Below, one piece after another: positions 34,407-43,903 of a stretch of DNA of 64,000 nt. Source of the stretch: CAWFPR01 sp963817635 (GTDB taxonomy: Bacteria; Acidobacteriota; Vicinamibacteria; Vicinamibacterales; 2-12-FULL-66-21); assembly GCA_963817635.1 (NCBI GenBank), contig CAWFPR010000002.1:310001-374000 (forward strand), written 5' to 3'. The position numbers and the translations under genes are program-made. Every line of letters begins with the position of its first letter. Within the stretch, counting starts at the first letter, position 1. The notes beneath the pieces are model-generated. The model was given only the letters and a program-made list of their open reading frames with translations, searched no databases and had not been told where the DNA came from.

Positions 34407-35146
34407 CCGGGAAGCTTACCATCGAGACGCCCGAGCAGGTCTCGCTCGACTTCACGCTCGCGAGCGTCGGCAGCCGGTTCCTCGCGCTGGCGCTCGACAC
34501 GCTGCTCCAGGCATCGGCGATTGCCGCCGTCATCCTGTCCGCGCTCGCGGTTCTGGTGGGCGCGGGGCTCACGTGGCGGGGGATCGGCACCTGGGTCGAG
34601 GCGATAGCCGTCCTGGCGCTCTTCGCGCTCTACTACGGGTACTTCGCCGCGTTCGAGACGCTATGGGCCGGTCAGACGCCCGGCAAACGCCTCGTCGGCC
34701 TGCGCGTGCTGAGCGTCACCGGCCGTCCCGTGACGCCTTCAGAGACGATCCTGCGCAACGTCGTGCGCATCGCCGACCAACTGCCCGGGATCTATGCGGT
34801 GGGCATCCTGTTCGTGCTCGTCACGGGTCGGAATCAGCGGCTCGGTGACCTCGCCGCCGGCACGGTCGTCGTCCACGAGCGGCCGCTGGCGCCGCGCCCC
34901 GACGACCAGCCGGCCGACCGTTCCGCGCGGGTCCGCCACGGCGCGCACCGGCTCGCGCCGGAAGAGGTCGCGGTGATCGAGACCTTTCTCCGGCGGCGAT
35001 CGGACCTGAGCGCCGAGGCCCGTCTCCGCGCCGCACGCCAGATCGCCGCGCGCATCCAGGGGCGCCTCGACGTCGCCTCGATTGGCGACGAGGAGGCATT
35101 CCTCGAGGAGATCAACGGGGAATATCGGGCCGGCCGCTACCGTTGA
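34397..35146 (+). CDS. RDD-family membrane protein
   Basis: A 249-residue protein with an RDD domain: SLDFTLASVGSRFLALALDT holds the conserved Arg and Asp, followed by three to four helices and LWAGQTPGKRLVGLRVLS, the family hallmark. The C-terminal 80 residues are soluble and charged (LRRRSDLSAEARLRAARQI). GTG 34397 is the only start before the domain and overlaps the start of the divergent SpoIIM gene. Divergent starts imply that both promoters lie inside the other coding region. RDD proteins have been linked to transport, but its role with SpoIIM is unknown. Confidence 0.9.
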   Translation: MPAPGKLTIETPEQVSLDFTLASVGSRFLALALDTLLQASAIAAVILSALAVLVGAGLTWRGIGTWVEAIAVLALFALYYGYFAAFETLWAGQTPGKRLVGLRVLSVTGRPVTPSETILRNVVRIADQLPGIYAVGILFVLVTGRNQRLGDLAAGTVVVHERPLAPRPDDQPADRSARVRHGAHRLAPEEVAVIETFLRRRSDLSAEARLRAARQIAARIQGRLDVASIGDEEAFLEEINGEYRAGRYR

Positions 35147-35183
35147 ACGGGGGGCTCGCGGGTCAGTTCGGGGGCTCCGCTCG

Positions 35184-35586
35184 TCAGTCTCCGGCCAGCA
35201 ACGCCGCCAGGACGAGCAACACCGCCAGGGCGCCGCCGGCGCCCGCTACCGCGCCGATCATGATCGCGCGGGCCGGGTTGCCAGCGTTCGTGTCGGGCCG
35301 CACGGCGGCCACCCTCGCCAGCGGCAGCGTCTCGGGTGGTTCGGGAATGCGGGTCGCCCGCTGGACGACGATCGCCGACGCGGTGGTCTGCATCAGCGTG
35401 CCCTTGAACGTCTGCCCGTCGGTGAGATCGACCCGCACACGCGATCCGATGGGCAACTGGCGCACGTACGACGCCAAGGAGGACCGGATCGACCGGGCTC
35501 GTCGCCGGATCGACGCGCGAGGTTCCCGCGGTCGCGCAGCCCGAGACCAGACTGGCGCTTAGTAACAGGACGAGCCACTTACGCAT
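35184..35586 (-). CDS. Small lipoprotein/membrane protein, one frameshift
   Basis: About 133 residues. The N-terminus MRKWLVLLLSASLVSGCATAG is a lipoprotein signal with the lipobox VSGC. After TSPVDPVLL the frame breaks at about 35478-35485; the following frame gives ASYVRQLPIGSRVRVDLTDG and QTFKGTLMQTTASAIVVQR, an Sm-like beta-barrel resembling small RNA-chaperone or SH3-like folds, and a C-terminal membrane helix (AIMIGAVAGAGGALAVLLVL). One inserted base explains the break. ATG 35586 has GGAGA upstream. Function unknown. Confidence 0.7.
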
Positions 35587-35597
35587 GGGCATCTCCA

Positions 35598-36253
35598 TCA
35601 GAAGTCGAATCCGAAACCGCACCGGAGCAGCACCTCGTCCACCCCGCCGTGCACGAGGACGCGCGCGTCGCCGCGAAAGAACACCCGGGCCGAGAGGTAG
35701 GTCTTGAAGCCGGCTTCGACGTAGGGACGTGCCTGCAGGGTCGTCGTGGGGCCGATCGTGACGGCCGGTCTCAGCTCGCGTGCTTCGCGTGCGCCCTGAT
35801 CGAACACGGACACGGCGATCGTCACGTTCGAGCACGCGCTCCCAGGTGAGGTCGAGCCCCGCCCCGACGTACGGGTGGAGCCAGGCGTTGTGCCGGAACT
35901 GGTACTGCTCGCCGACGGCGACCCGGCGGAGCGTGACCGTGAAGACGGACGTGGTCACCGCCCGGAACCCATCCACGAGCGGCGTAGCGTACGCCCGGAA
36001 GCTGATGCCGTTTGTGCCGCCCGCTTCGATCTCGGTCTTGTGATGCTCGCTCCAGTACCAGCCGGCGTTCACGCCGAGGTTCAGGCCGTCGGTTGTACCA
36101 GGTGCCGGAAATCTGGCCCGGGATCTCATCCCGCTGGCCGTTCAGCCAGCCAATCGTTCCGGCGGCGTCGCCCCGCAGCACCGGTGAGGCGGTCTGGGCC
36201 CAGGCGGGACGGGCGCAGACGAGCACGGCCGCGACGAACAGGAGAGGCTTCAT
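35598..36253 (-). CDS. Outer-membrane beta-barrel protein, two frameshifts
   Basis: About 218 residues in three frames: signal peptide and first strands (VAAVLVCARPAWAQ, GTIGWLNGQRDE, QISGTWYN), middle part (LNLGVNAGWYWSEHHKTEIE, AVGEQYQFRHNAWLHPYVGAG), and end (TTTLQARPYVEAGFKTYLS, VLLRCGFGFDF). The terminal aromatic residue and alternating strands fit a small OmpA/OmpW-like barrel. Breaks lie at about 36088-36092 (an extra C before GACGGC) and 35822-35830; both are explained by a one-base insertion. It is transcribed with the lipoprotein gene, 11 bp apart. Confidence 0.72.
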
Positions 36254-36301
36254 GCCTGGTAAGGCGCACCGCGCTGGGAAAACGGCTCATATACTGAAGC
36301 C

Positions 36302-37324
36302 ATGTTCACGCGACGGATTCCCCGAGTCGTGCGGCTGGCGATTGCGATTGGCGTGCTCGGATTCGTCTTCGGGGCGACGGCCATCGAGCGCCGGCGCATC
36401 GAGGCGGGCGCGGTCGAGGCGTCAGGCCAGCCCGGGCCGCCGCGCGTCGATCCCGACCGCCTCATGGCGGACGTCGCAACGTTGTCGTCGGCGCCCTTCG
36501 AGGGCCGCCTGACCGGGACGGCCGGAAGCCATCGCGCGCAGCAGTTCATCCTGGACCGATTCCGCGAGCTGGGGCTCTCGCCCGTTGGCGGGAGCTACGA
36601 GCAGAAGTTCGCCTTCGTGCAGCACAGCATCAAGGGCATCGTCATGCCCGGGCGCCACTACACCAACGAGTTTCCGGACGCGACGAACGTCATGGGGATG
36701 CTGCCGGGGTCGGCCGACCCGGACCGCTTCATCGTCGTCAGCGCGCACTACGACCATCTCGGCGTCGTGAACGGCGTGCTGTATCCGGGCGCGGATGACA
36801 ACGCGTCCGGCGTGGCGGGCATGCTGGCCTGCGCCGAGTACTTCTCGACGCACCGGCCCCGTCATTCGATTGCGTTCATCGCCTTCGACGGGGAGGAGAA
36901 GGGCCTCAGCGGCGCCCACTACTTCGTCGAGCATCCGCCGCTCGACCTGAAACAGATCGTGGTGGAGCTCAACCTCGACATGATCGGCCGCGGCGACGAG
37001 AACGAACTGTATGTGGCAGGAACAACCCAGACGCCCAGCCTGCGGCCACCCGTTGAACAGGCCGCCCGCACCCGGAATCTGCGGGTGCTCTTCGGCCACG
37101 ATCGTCCCCTCTACGAGTCCGGCCGCGTGGAGTCGTGGGTGCAGCTCTCGGACCAGGGCCCGTTCTACGACCACGGCGTGCCGTTCCTCTATTTCGGCGT
37201 CGAGGATCACGAGGACATGCACCAGCCCACCGACACCGCCGACAGGATTCCCCGCGGCTTCTTCGTCGAAGCGGCCAACCTGGTCGTGGACGTCGTCGCC
37301 GCCATCGACCAGCGCAGCAACTGA
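36302..37324 (+). CDS. Secreted M28-family metallopeptidase
   Basis: A 340-residue zinc peptidase (aminopeptidase S/PSMA-type). A membrane or signal segment covers LAIAIGVLGFVFGA. The zinc ligands and catalytic residues appear in order: VVSAHYDHLG, GADDNASGVAG, FDGEEKGLSGA, VVELNLDMIGRG and HEDMHQPTDT. There is no PA domain; length fits the short M28 group. ATG 36302 follows the divergent outer-membrane gene (48-bp spacer). It cleaves N-terminal residues from peptides or small amides outside the cytoplasm. Confidence 0.93.
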   Translation: MFTRRIPRVVRLAIAIGVLGFVFGATAIERRRIEAGAVEASGQPGPPRVDPDRLMADVATLSSAPFEGRLTGTAGSHRAQQFILDRFRELGLSPVGGSYEQKFAFVQHSIKGIVMPGRHYTNEFPDATNVMGMLPGSADPDRFIVVSAHYDHLGVVNGVLYPGADDNASGVAGMLACAEYFSTHRPRHSIAFIAFDGEEKGLSGAHYFVEHPPLDLKQIVVELNLDMIGRGDENELYVAGTTQTPSLRPPVEQAARTRNLRVLFGHDRPLYESGRVESWVQLSDQGPFYDHGVPFLYFGVEDHEDMHQPTDTADRIPRGFFVEAANLVVDVVAAIDQRSN

Positions 37325-37339
37325 CCTGCCCGATCCGCG

Positions 37340-37440
37340 GCAGATCCGTGTAACCCGTCGTCGCCCGCGCCCCAATCAGTGTGATCTGTGTGATCAGTGG
37401 TTGTCTGCTCCGTGATCCGTGTGATCTGTGGTTGTGGCGG
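37340..37440. repeat. Degenerate GTGATCTGTGTGATC-type repeat
   Basis: Several copies of GTGATC(T/C)GTG and GATCCGTGTGATCTGTGG separated by short fillers, with a near 9-bp period. It is the inverse of the CACAGATCAC-type units at 16399 and 49383. The 228-bp spacer contains nothing else I can support. Confidence 0.65.
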
Positions 37441-37552
37441 AATACCGGCACCCCGGCCATAACTGTGGCGCTATGGGCCGTGTTTTGGGCCGTTCCTGTG
37501 GTTCATCCCGCGCGGCACCGCTGTTGCTGCTGGACGAGCGGGAGTCACACAC

Positions 37553-37801
37553 ATGTCCGAGCCTCGTAACGTCCAGCGCTGCCGGTGGGCCGAGCCGACC
37601 CTGTTTCAGGACAGCCCTCTCTGGACCCAGGCCGAAGAGTATCCGTGGAGCTGCAAGGCCGACGGCGATCCCCGCGTGGTGGAGGATACGACGGTCTGCG
37701 CCACGTGCGGCCGGTGGGCCCCGCACGGACCCGCGCCGGCCGCGCGACCGGAGGCCGAACGCTGCCACTGCGAGTGCGGTGACGGCTGCTGCGACAAGTA
37801 G
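37553..37801 (+). CDS. Small cysteine-rich protein, function unknown
   Basis: An 82-residue protein with nine cysteines: RCRWAEP near the N-terminus, CKADG, CATCGRW in the middle and CHCECGDGCC at the C-terminus. The CxxC and CxCxC spacing suggests a metal-binding site, perhaps zinc. ATG 37553 is the first start after the repeat region; the upstream sequence is weak in Shine-Dalgarno character. The N-terminal part recalls short uncharacterised Acidobacteria proteins; I cannot name a family. Confidence 0.6.
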   Translation: MSEPRNVQRCRWAEPTLFQDSPLWTQAEEYPWSCKADGDPRVVEDTTVCATCGRWAPHGPAPAARPEAERCHCECGDGCCDK

Positions 37802-37868
37802 CGGGAGAGCAGGGGACCGCTCCGCCGTGCTATCCTCGCGCCGGTTCAGCCGGAGGAGGAGACGGAGC

Positions 37869-38767
37869 ATGAAGACACTCGTCGCGACCCTGTGCGCCAC
37901 GCTCGTGGCCTCGCACGCCTACGCGCAGTCAGAGGCCGCGCTCAAGGACTATTTCGAAGGCAAGACCGTCGTCGTGAAGATCGACATGCCGGCCACCCAG
38001 GCCGGCATCGACGTGTACGCCGACGCCCGCCGCCCGCTGAATTTCGACGAGTACAGCGCCCGCCTGAAGGCGACCGGGATCGCCCTGCGCTCGGGCGATT
38101 CGGTGATGATCACGAAAGTGCGGATCAAGGACAAGGTCGTCGAGTTCCAGCTCGGCGGCGGCGGCTATGGCACGTTCGGCGACGACACGAACACGAGCGT
38201 CTACGTGCCCGGTGCGGCGAAGAGCAAGCGGGAAAAGGACCTCGAACGCGACATCAAGGTCGAGCGCGACTCTGCCCGCAAGCGCCGGATGCAGACCGAG
38301 CTCGACGACCTGCGGCGCGAGCGCGAGCGCGAGGATAGCCGCAACCGGGCGGCGGCCTCGACGGCATCCGAGGAAAAGAAGCAGCGCATTGCCGATCAGC
38401 GCCTGCACAGCGGCTCGCGCTTCAACATCCGGTATCAGAACGGCGTTCCGCCCGGCGTGACGGCGGGGGGGATCATGGCCGCGCTGGCCGAGTACGTCGA
38501 GTTCCCCTTCACCGATCGCGCGACGCGGCCCGGCGGCGGTTCGCCCGCAGCGCCAGGTCCATGGCCGACACGGCGGGTCCCGGCAGCCTCCGCAAGGGGA
38601 TGACCTGGCAGGAGGCGCAGGACGCTCTCGGGTCCCCGGACAAGTCGTCCGACCGCATGGAAGGGAAGCTCAAGGTCACGACGGCGATCTTCACGCGCGA
38701 CGATCAGCGCATCGAGGCCGAGTTCGTCGAGGGCGTGTTGATTCGGTATTCGATCTCGTCGAAGTGA
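37869..38767 (+). CDS. Secreted/periplasmic protein with SmpA/BamE-like end, one frame break
   Basis: About 298 residues. A signal peptide (VATLCATLVASHAYAQ) is followed by a beta-rich part (EGKTVVVKIDMPATQAG, LGGGGYGTFGDDTNTSVYV), a charged coiled-coil-like segment (RERERED) and a C-terminal part in another frame (GMTWQEAQDALGSPDK, IEAEFVEGVLIRYS) that looks like the BamE/SmpA outer-membrane lipoprotein fold. The break lies at about 38515-38525, where a GC dinucleotide appears duplicated; dropping it joins TDR to DAARRRFARSARSMAD. ATG 37869 has GGAGGAGACGGAG upstream. Function unknown. Confidence 0.7.
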
Positions 38768-38801
38768 TGGCGGGCCGGCGCTTCTGGCTGGTGCCGGAAG
38801 C

Positions 38802-38866
38802 GCCGCTCTCCGCGGTCCGCTCTCCGCGGTCCGCTCTCCGCTCCGCTCCGCGGTCCGCTCGCCGCT
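38802..38866. repeat. Heptad array, GGTCCGC/TCTCCGC type
   Basis: About nine units of TCTCCGC, GGTCCGC and shortened CTCCG variants. Inverse orientation of the family at 18575. The array sits between two convergent genes and ends just before the stop codon of the minus-strand gene. Confidence 0.85.
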
Positions 38867-40577
38867 CTATCGTATCTTCAGATTCAGCGTCTTGGCTTCG
38901 CCGTCGCCGATCGTGACGGATGTCGCCACCGGGCGCAGCCGCTCGAGGGCCTCCGGGTCGCCTTCCTCTCCGGGCTCGAGGTAGTCGAGGGCGACGGCGA
39001 GGTAGTCGCCGCCCGGCAGGCCCTTCACGGTGAACGTGCCGGACTGATCCGGCCGCACGGCGTAGACGTAGCGGCTCATCACCCCCCACTTCGATACGTC
39101 CGACGCGAAGAGCGCCACCACGTAATCACTGGTCGGCTGTCCCTTGGCGTTCGTGACGCGGCCCGTCAGGCTGGCCATCTGGCGCGTCAGCGTGACCTCG
39201 ACGCCGCTGAGTTCCTCGCCCGGCTTGACTTCGAGCGGCGTGTCGATCACGTCCGTCCCGTTGACGGTAATGGACTTGATGTACCAGCCCGCCGGCACCC
39301 TGCCACGGATGAAAACCTTGCCCCAGACCCCCGTCATGGCAAACGTCCAGTCGTCGAGGACGCGCGCGTTACCGCCGAAGCGGACCTGTTCGGGGGGCAG
39401 CGGGACCGCACTCAGCAGGACGGCCGCGGCCGTGATGCCGGCTGGTGCCCCGCCCTCGAAGGCGACGCGCCCGCGCAGCGCTCCAGTGGGACCGGTGATG
39501 AGCGACAGCGCCGGTGACGTCCGCGCCGGTGACCGTGATCGGCAGCACGGCGACCTCCTGCATGCGGATGCTGCCGCTCGAGCCCGAGTTGGCCACCGCC
39601 TGCACATCGGCGGCCGAGACGGTCTGCAGCACGTAGTCCCCCGGCGCAACATTGGAAAGGACGAACGTCCCATCGGGCTTCGAGAGCCCGGCGCTGCTCA
39701 GACGGAGACCCCTCGTCATAGACGGCGAAGTCATCATGATCATCGTATTGCCGAGCGACTTGCCCTCGGAGTTCACGACGGTGCCCGAGATGCTCGCGAT
39801 GCGGATCGGCGCGAGGGCGAAGCCGACCGCCGACGCTTCCTGCCCCTCGCCGACGGTGACCCGCTGCGCCTCGGCCATCGTCGTGGTCCCCGGGTAGTAC
39901 GTCGGGGCGTAACCGGTCCGATCGTCCGATTTCTCCAGCGACACGCCCAATCCGAAGGTCGCCACTATGTAGTAGTCGCCCGGGGAGAGGCCGTGCAGGC
40001 GGTACTGCCCGATGTCGTCGGTCGTGTCGGTGGAGCCGGTCGAGTACACCGGGACCAGCCGCCGCTGGCCGGCCTGGTAGCGGTAACGCATCGCCGCCAC
40101 CCGCATCCCCGCGAGCGGCTCGCCGAACTCGTCCACGATGCGGCCCGAGATCACGCTGCCCTTCGGCAGGCTGAAGTCCAGCTTGTCGAGCGCCTGGCCC
40201 TCGGCGAGTTCAACCGGCTTGCCCTGTTCGAACGGCCGCTTCTGTCCGTACGACAATGCGACGTATCCGCCCTTCGACGCCGTGAGCGTATAGCGGCCCG
40301 CCGGCAGCTCCTTGATCTGCCAGCGCCCGTCCGCGTCGGTCGAGACACTGCGCGCGTCGCGTGGATCGCTGCCCGCCGCGCGAACCTGCGCGCGCCGGAG
40401 CGGTTTGGCGGTGTCGGTGGCGATCACGCGTCCGCTCAGGATCGCCGTGCCCGCCTTTTTGGGCTGTCCGGCCGCGTCGCGTGCGGCACCAGGCGGCGGC
40501 GGGGGAGGAGCGACCTGCGCAAGTACTGAAGTACCGGCCGTGACCAGAACGGCGAGAAGACATGCTGCGATACGCAT
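38867..40577 (-). CDS. Secreted carboxypeptidase-regulatory-like (CarbopepD_reg) multi-domain protein, one frameshift
   Basis: About 569 residues with a signal peptide (CLLAVLVTAGTSVLAQ) and a series of beta-sandwich repeats of the carboxypeptidase-regulatory type: LSGRVIATDTAKPLRRAQV, ISGRIVDEFGEPLAGMRV, SISGTVVNSEGKSLGN, LTGRVTNAKGQPTSDYVV, each ending in an LPAGRYTL- or PGDYYIV-like turn. The frame breaks near 39505-39515; a one-base insertion joins DVTG to ALSLITGPTGALRG. Such repeats are typical of TonB-dependent or surface-exposed proteins of Acidobacteria, here without a barrel. ATG 40577 has AAAGGA seven bases upstream. Confidence 0.82.
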
Positions 40578-40760
40578 GCGATGGTCCTTTCCCGTGGTCC
40601 GCAGCATCCGGCGTCAGCCGGAATCAGCGCCACTCTAGCAGAATTGCCGCGCGGCGTGACGAACGTTGTGACGGCAGAAACCCGGCACTTGATTTCCGGA
40701 AGGCCGGGCGCTAAGCTTCGCGCTTCGATATTGGACGTCTATACAGAAAGGCGATAACGG

Positions 40761-41093
40761 ATGGCCAAGGCGCCGACCGAACTCCTGAAGGGCACGCTCG
40801 ACCTGCTGATCCTGAAGACGCTCGCGCTCGAGCCGCGGCACGGTGTCGCCGTGGCCGATCGCATCCTGCAGATCACACGCGGCACGTTCAACGTGAAGGC
40901 CGGATCGCTCTTTCCGGCGCTGCACCGGCTCGAACAGGACGGCTTCATTGCCGGCGCCTGGGGCACGACGCCGGAAGGGCGTCGGGCGAAGCTCTATCGC
41001 CTGACGCCGGCCGGGCAGCGCCAGCTGACGGCCGAGAAGAAGCAGTGGGCGCGCATCGCGCTCGCCATCGGGCTCGTGCTCGAAGCGGAGTGA
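40761..41093 (+). CDS. PadR-family transcriptional regulator
   Basis: A 110-residue winged-helix regulator: KGTLDLLILKTLALEPRHGVAVADRI (helix-turn-helix entry), GSLFPALHRLEQDGFIAG (recognition and wing) and a dimerisation helix (RLTPAGQRQLTAEKKQWARI). It is followed by an ADOP permease gene 90 bp downstream; PadR-permease pairs of this kind are common in Acidobacteria. The upstream spacer (40578-40760) includes a GGACGTC centre flanked by A/T-rich sequence that could be an operator, but this is weak. Confidence 0.92.
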   Translation: MAKAPTELLKGTLDLLILKTLALEPRHGVAVADRILQITRGTFNVKAGSLFPALHRLEQDGFIAGAWGTTPEGRRAKLYRLTPAGQRQLTAEKKQWARIALAIGLVLEAE

Positions 41094-41096
41094 GCG

Positions 41097-41176
41097 CGGA
41101 TTGCAGACTGCAGATTGCAGATTGCCGATTGCGATTGCCGATTACCGATTGCCGATTGTCCGATTGCCGATTGGGG
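41097..41176. repeat. Heptad array, GATTGCA/GATTGCC type
   Basis: Ten to eleven units of GATTGCA, GACTGCA, GATTGCC, GATTACC and GATTGTC(C) in the PadR-to-permease spacer. Individual units vary by one base. A related shorter run is at 22030-22057. Confidence 0.88.
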
Positions 41177-41182
41177 AGTGCC

Positions 41183-43842
41183 ATGTGGAAGCCGAGCGCG
41201 AGGCTGATTCGGACGCTCCTGACGCGCCGGCGTTTCGAGCGTGATCTGGACGAGGAGCTGCAGGCCGCCGTGGACGAACTCGCGGCGCGCCATGTCTCCC
41301 GGGGCGTGAACCCGGCGGCGGCGCGGCGCGCGGCCATGCTCGAACTGGGAGGCGTGGAGCAGGTGAAGGAACACGTGCGCGACATCCGCGCGGGCAACGG
41401 GATCGAGACGACCGTCCGCGACATTCGATATGCCTGGCGGTCGCTCTGGAGAACGCCCGGCTTCGCGGGTCTCGTCATCCTGACGCTCGGGCTCGGCATC
41501 GGCGCCACGACGGCGATCTTCACCGTCGTGAACGCGCTCCTGCTCCAGCCGCTGCCCTACAGGGAGCCGGACCGCCTCGTGTTCGTCTGGCAGGATCTGA
41601 CCGACGCCGGCTATCCGCGCGCGCCGCTGTCCGCGCCGGAACTGCTCGACCTGCGGCACCGCGCGTCGCTCTTCGAGGGCTTCGGCGGAATCTGGGCGAA
41701 CACGGCCGCGCTGACCGGCGACGGCGAGCCCGAGCAGCTGCGGATCGGGCGAGTCACGTCCAACTTCTTCTCGGTGCTCGGCGCCGAGGCGGCGTTCGGA
41801 CGTACCTTCCGTTCCGACGATGAGGCGCAGTCGGCGTCTCCCAGCGTCATCGTCAGCTGGGCGCTCTTCGCGCGCCGCTTCGGCGCCGATCCCTCGCTCG
41901 TCGGCCGCCGCATCCTGCTCAACGGCCGTCCGACGACGGTGATCGGCGTGATGCCGCAACGCTTCCGCCTGCTGATGCCGCAGGATGCGAGCATTCCCGA
42001 CGACCAGCAGGCGTGGCAACTGCTGAACGTCAACCCGCGCGCGCCACGATCGCAGCAGTTCATCCGCGTGGTCGGCCGCATGAAACCGGGCGTGCCGCTG
42101 GCCGCTGCGCAGCAGGAGATCGCCGACATCGCCCGGGCGGTGGGCCGGGAATTTCAGGACTACGGGCCGTCAGGGGCGACCTTCTACGCGGTCGGGCTCC
42201 AGGACGACGGCGTGCGGGAGGTGCGGCCGGCGCTCGTGGCGCTGTTCGGCGGGGTGGCGATCCTGCTGCTCATCGCCTGCGTGAACGTGGCGGGCCTGCT
42301 CGTGACGCGGGCGGCGTCACGCGCGCACGAGACGGCGCTGCGCATGGCGCTCGGCGCGAGCCGCGCGCGGCTGGTCCGCCAGTCGGTCACGGAGGGGCTC
42401 GTGCTCGCGGTCCTGGGCGGAGCGGCGGGACTCGCCGCCGGGAGGGCCGGGCTGGCGCTGCTGATGGCGTTCCGGCCGGCGACGCTGAGCCGCATCGAGG
42501 CGGCGCAGATGAACCCCCGCGTGCTCGGGTTCGCCGCGGCCGCTGCGCTCAGCTGGGGCTTCCTGTTCTCGCTCGCGCCGCTGGCCGAGCTGTTCCGCAC
42601 GACGGTCACGACCGCGCTGCAGAAGGCGCGCCGGTCCGGCGGTGCGCCCGTGCGTCATCGCACCCGCGCCACGCTCGTCGTCATCCAGATTGCCCTGAGC
42701 GTCGTGCTTCTCGTCGGCGCCGGCCTGCTGGTGCGCACCTTCATGCGGCTCCAGCACGTGGACGTCGGGTTCCATCCGGAACACGTCCTGACGTTCCGCG
42801 TCTCGCTCGGCGGTCCGCGGTACCAGTCGCTCGCCTCGGCGACCACGTTCTCGCGGACGCTGCGCGAGCGGCTCGCCGCGTTGCCGGGCGTCGCCTCCGT
42901 GGGCGCGATCAGCCACCTGCCGTACGACGACCTGCCGAACTGGGGCGGCCCCTACCTCCCCGAAGGCCAGGCCGCGGCGTTCCAGTCGCGCGTGGCGGAC
43001 ACGCGCGCGATTGCGCCGGGCTTCTTCGAGACGGTCGGCGCGACCCTCGTCGAGGGGCGGCAGTTCACGGACGCCGACGTCATCACGAGCCAGCCCGTGG
43101 CGATCGTGGACGACCGGCTCGCGCGGATTGCATGGCCGGGCGAGAGCGCCATCGGCAAGCGCATGCAGGCCGATCCCTTCACGACCGGCGCGGCCTCTCA
43201 GTGGGTCACGATCGTCGGCGTCGTGCGCCACCTGCGCCACCGCAACCCGGCCGCCGATCTCGGGGAGCAGATCTACTTCCCGGCCGCGCAGTCGCCCCGC
43301 AACCCGATGGCGTATGTGATCCGCAGCTCGCGTGACGCCGCGGCGCTCGCCTCGCCGATTCGCGAGGCACTCGCGCCGGATCGATCCGCAGCTTCCGATG
43401 TACGACGTGCGGCCGATGCTGGCCTACGCGGACGCGGCGCGCGCGACGCGGCGGTTCACGATGATCCTGGCGGCGGCCTTCGCGCTCGTCGCCGCTCGTC
43501 CTGGCGTGCGTCGGCGTCTACGGCGTCACGGCGTATTCGGTGGCGCTGCGCCGTCACGAGTTCGGCGTGCGCCAGGCCCTCGGCGCCCGCGCCAGTCAGA
43601 TCGTCCGGCTGGTGCTGAGAGAAGGCGCCGCACTCGCCGCGGCCGGCGTTGCCCTCGGTCTCGTTGGCGCGACCGGTGCCGCGTTCCTGCTCCGTGCGCA
43701 GCTCTTCGGCGTCACGCCGACTGACGCCGTGAGCTACGGCGTCGCGGTCCCGCTGCTGGCCGCCGCGGCGCTGGCCGCCTGCTGGCTGCCGGCGCGGCGC
43801 GCGACGAGAGTCAGTCCGCTGGAATCCCTGCGCGCCGAGTGA
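41183..43842 (+). CDS. ADOP-type ABC transporter permease (MacB-like), two frameshifts
   Basis: About 886 residues. N-terminal ADOP region (RRRFERDLDEELQAAVDELA), first permease unit with TLGLGIGATTAIFTVVNALL, periplasmic MacB_PCD part (TSNFFSVLGAEAAFGRTF), FtsX-like units (LLLIACVNVAGLLVTRAASR, IALSVVLLVGAGLLVRTFM) and a final FtsX unit (VALRRHEFGVRQALGARASQ, LPARRATRVSPLESLRAE). Frames change at about 43374-43379 (extra C before CGGATCGATCC) and 43491-43494 (GTCGCCGCTC for GTCGCGCTC). Removing single bases restores VALVLACVGVYGV and IDPQLPMYDV. ATG 41183 has GGGGAG upstream. It lacks an ATPase domain; the partner is unknown. Confidence 0.88.
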
Positions 43843-43903
43843 CACACCCCTCAGCCGCCGTCGGCGCGAAGCGGCGAGGAGCGACAGGAGAGTTCGCCGC
43901 GAC

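Noticed and set aside
41097..41176. CRISPR or origin iterons in the heptad arrays.
   Set aside because: Units are 7 bp without spacers, vary in sequence between sites and have no DnaA boxes or replication genes nearby.
43374..43494. Programmed frameshifting in the permease gene.
   Set aside because: No slippery heptamer or following structure; similar breaks occur in many unrelated genes in the same sense.
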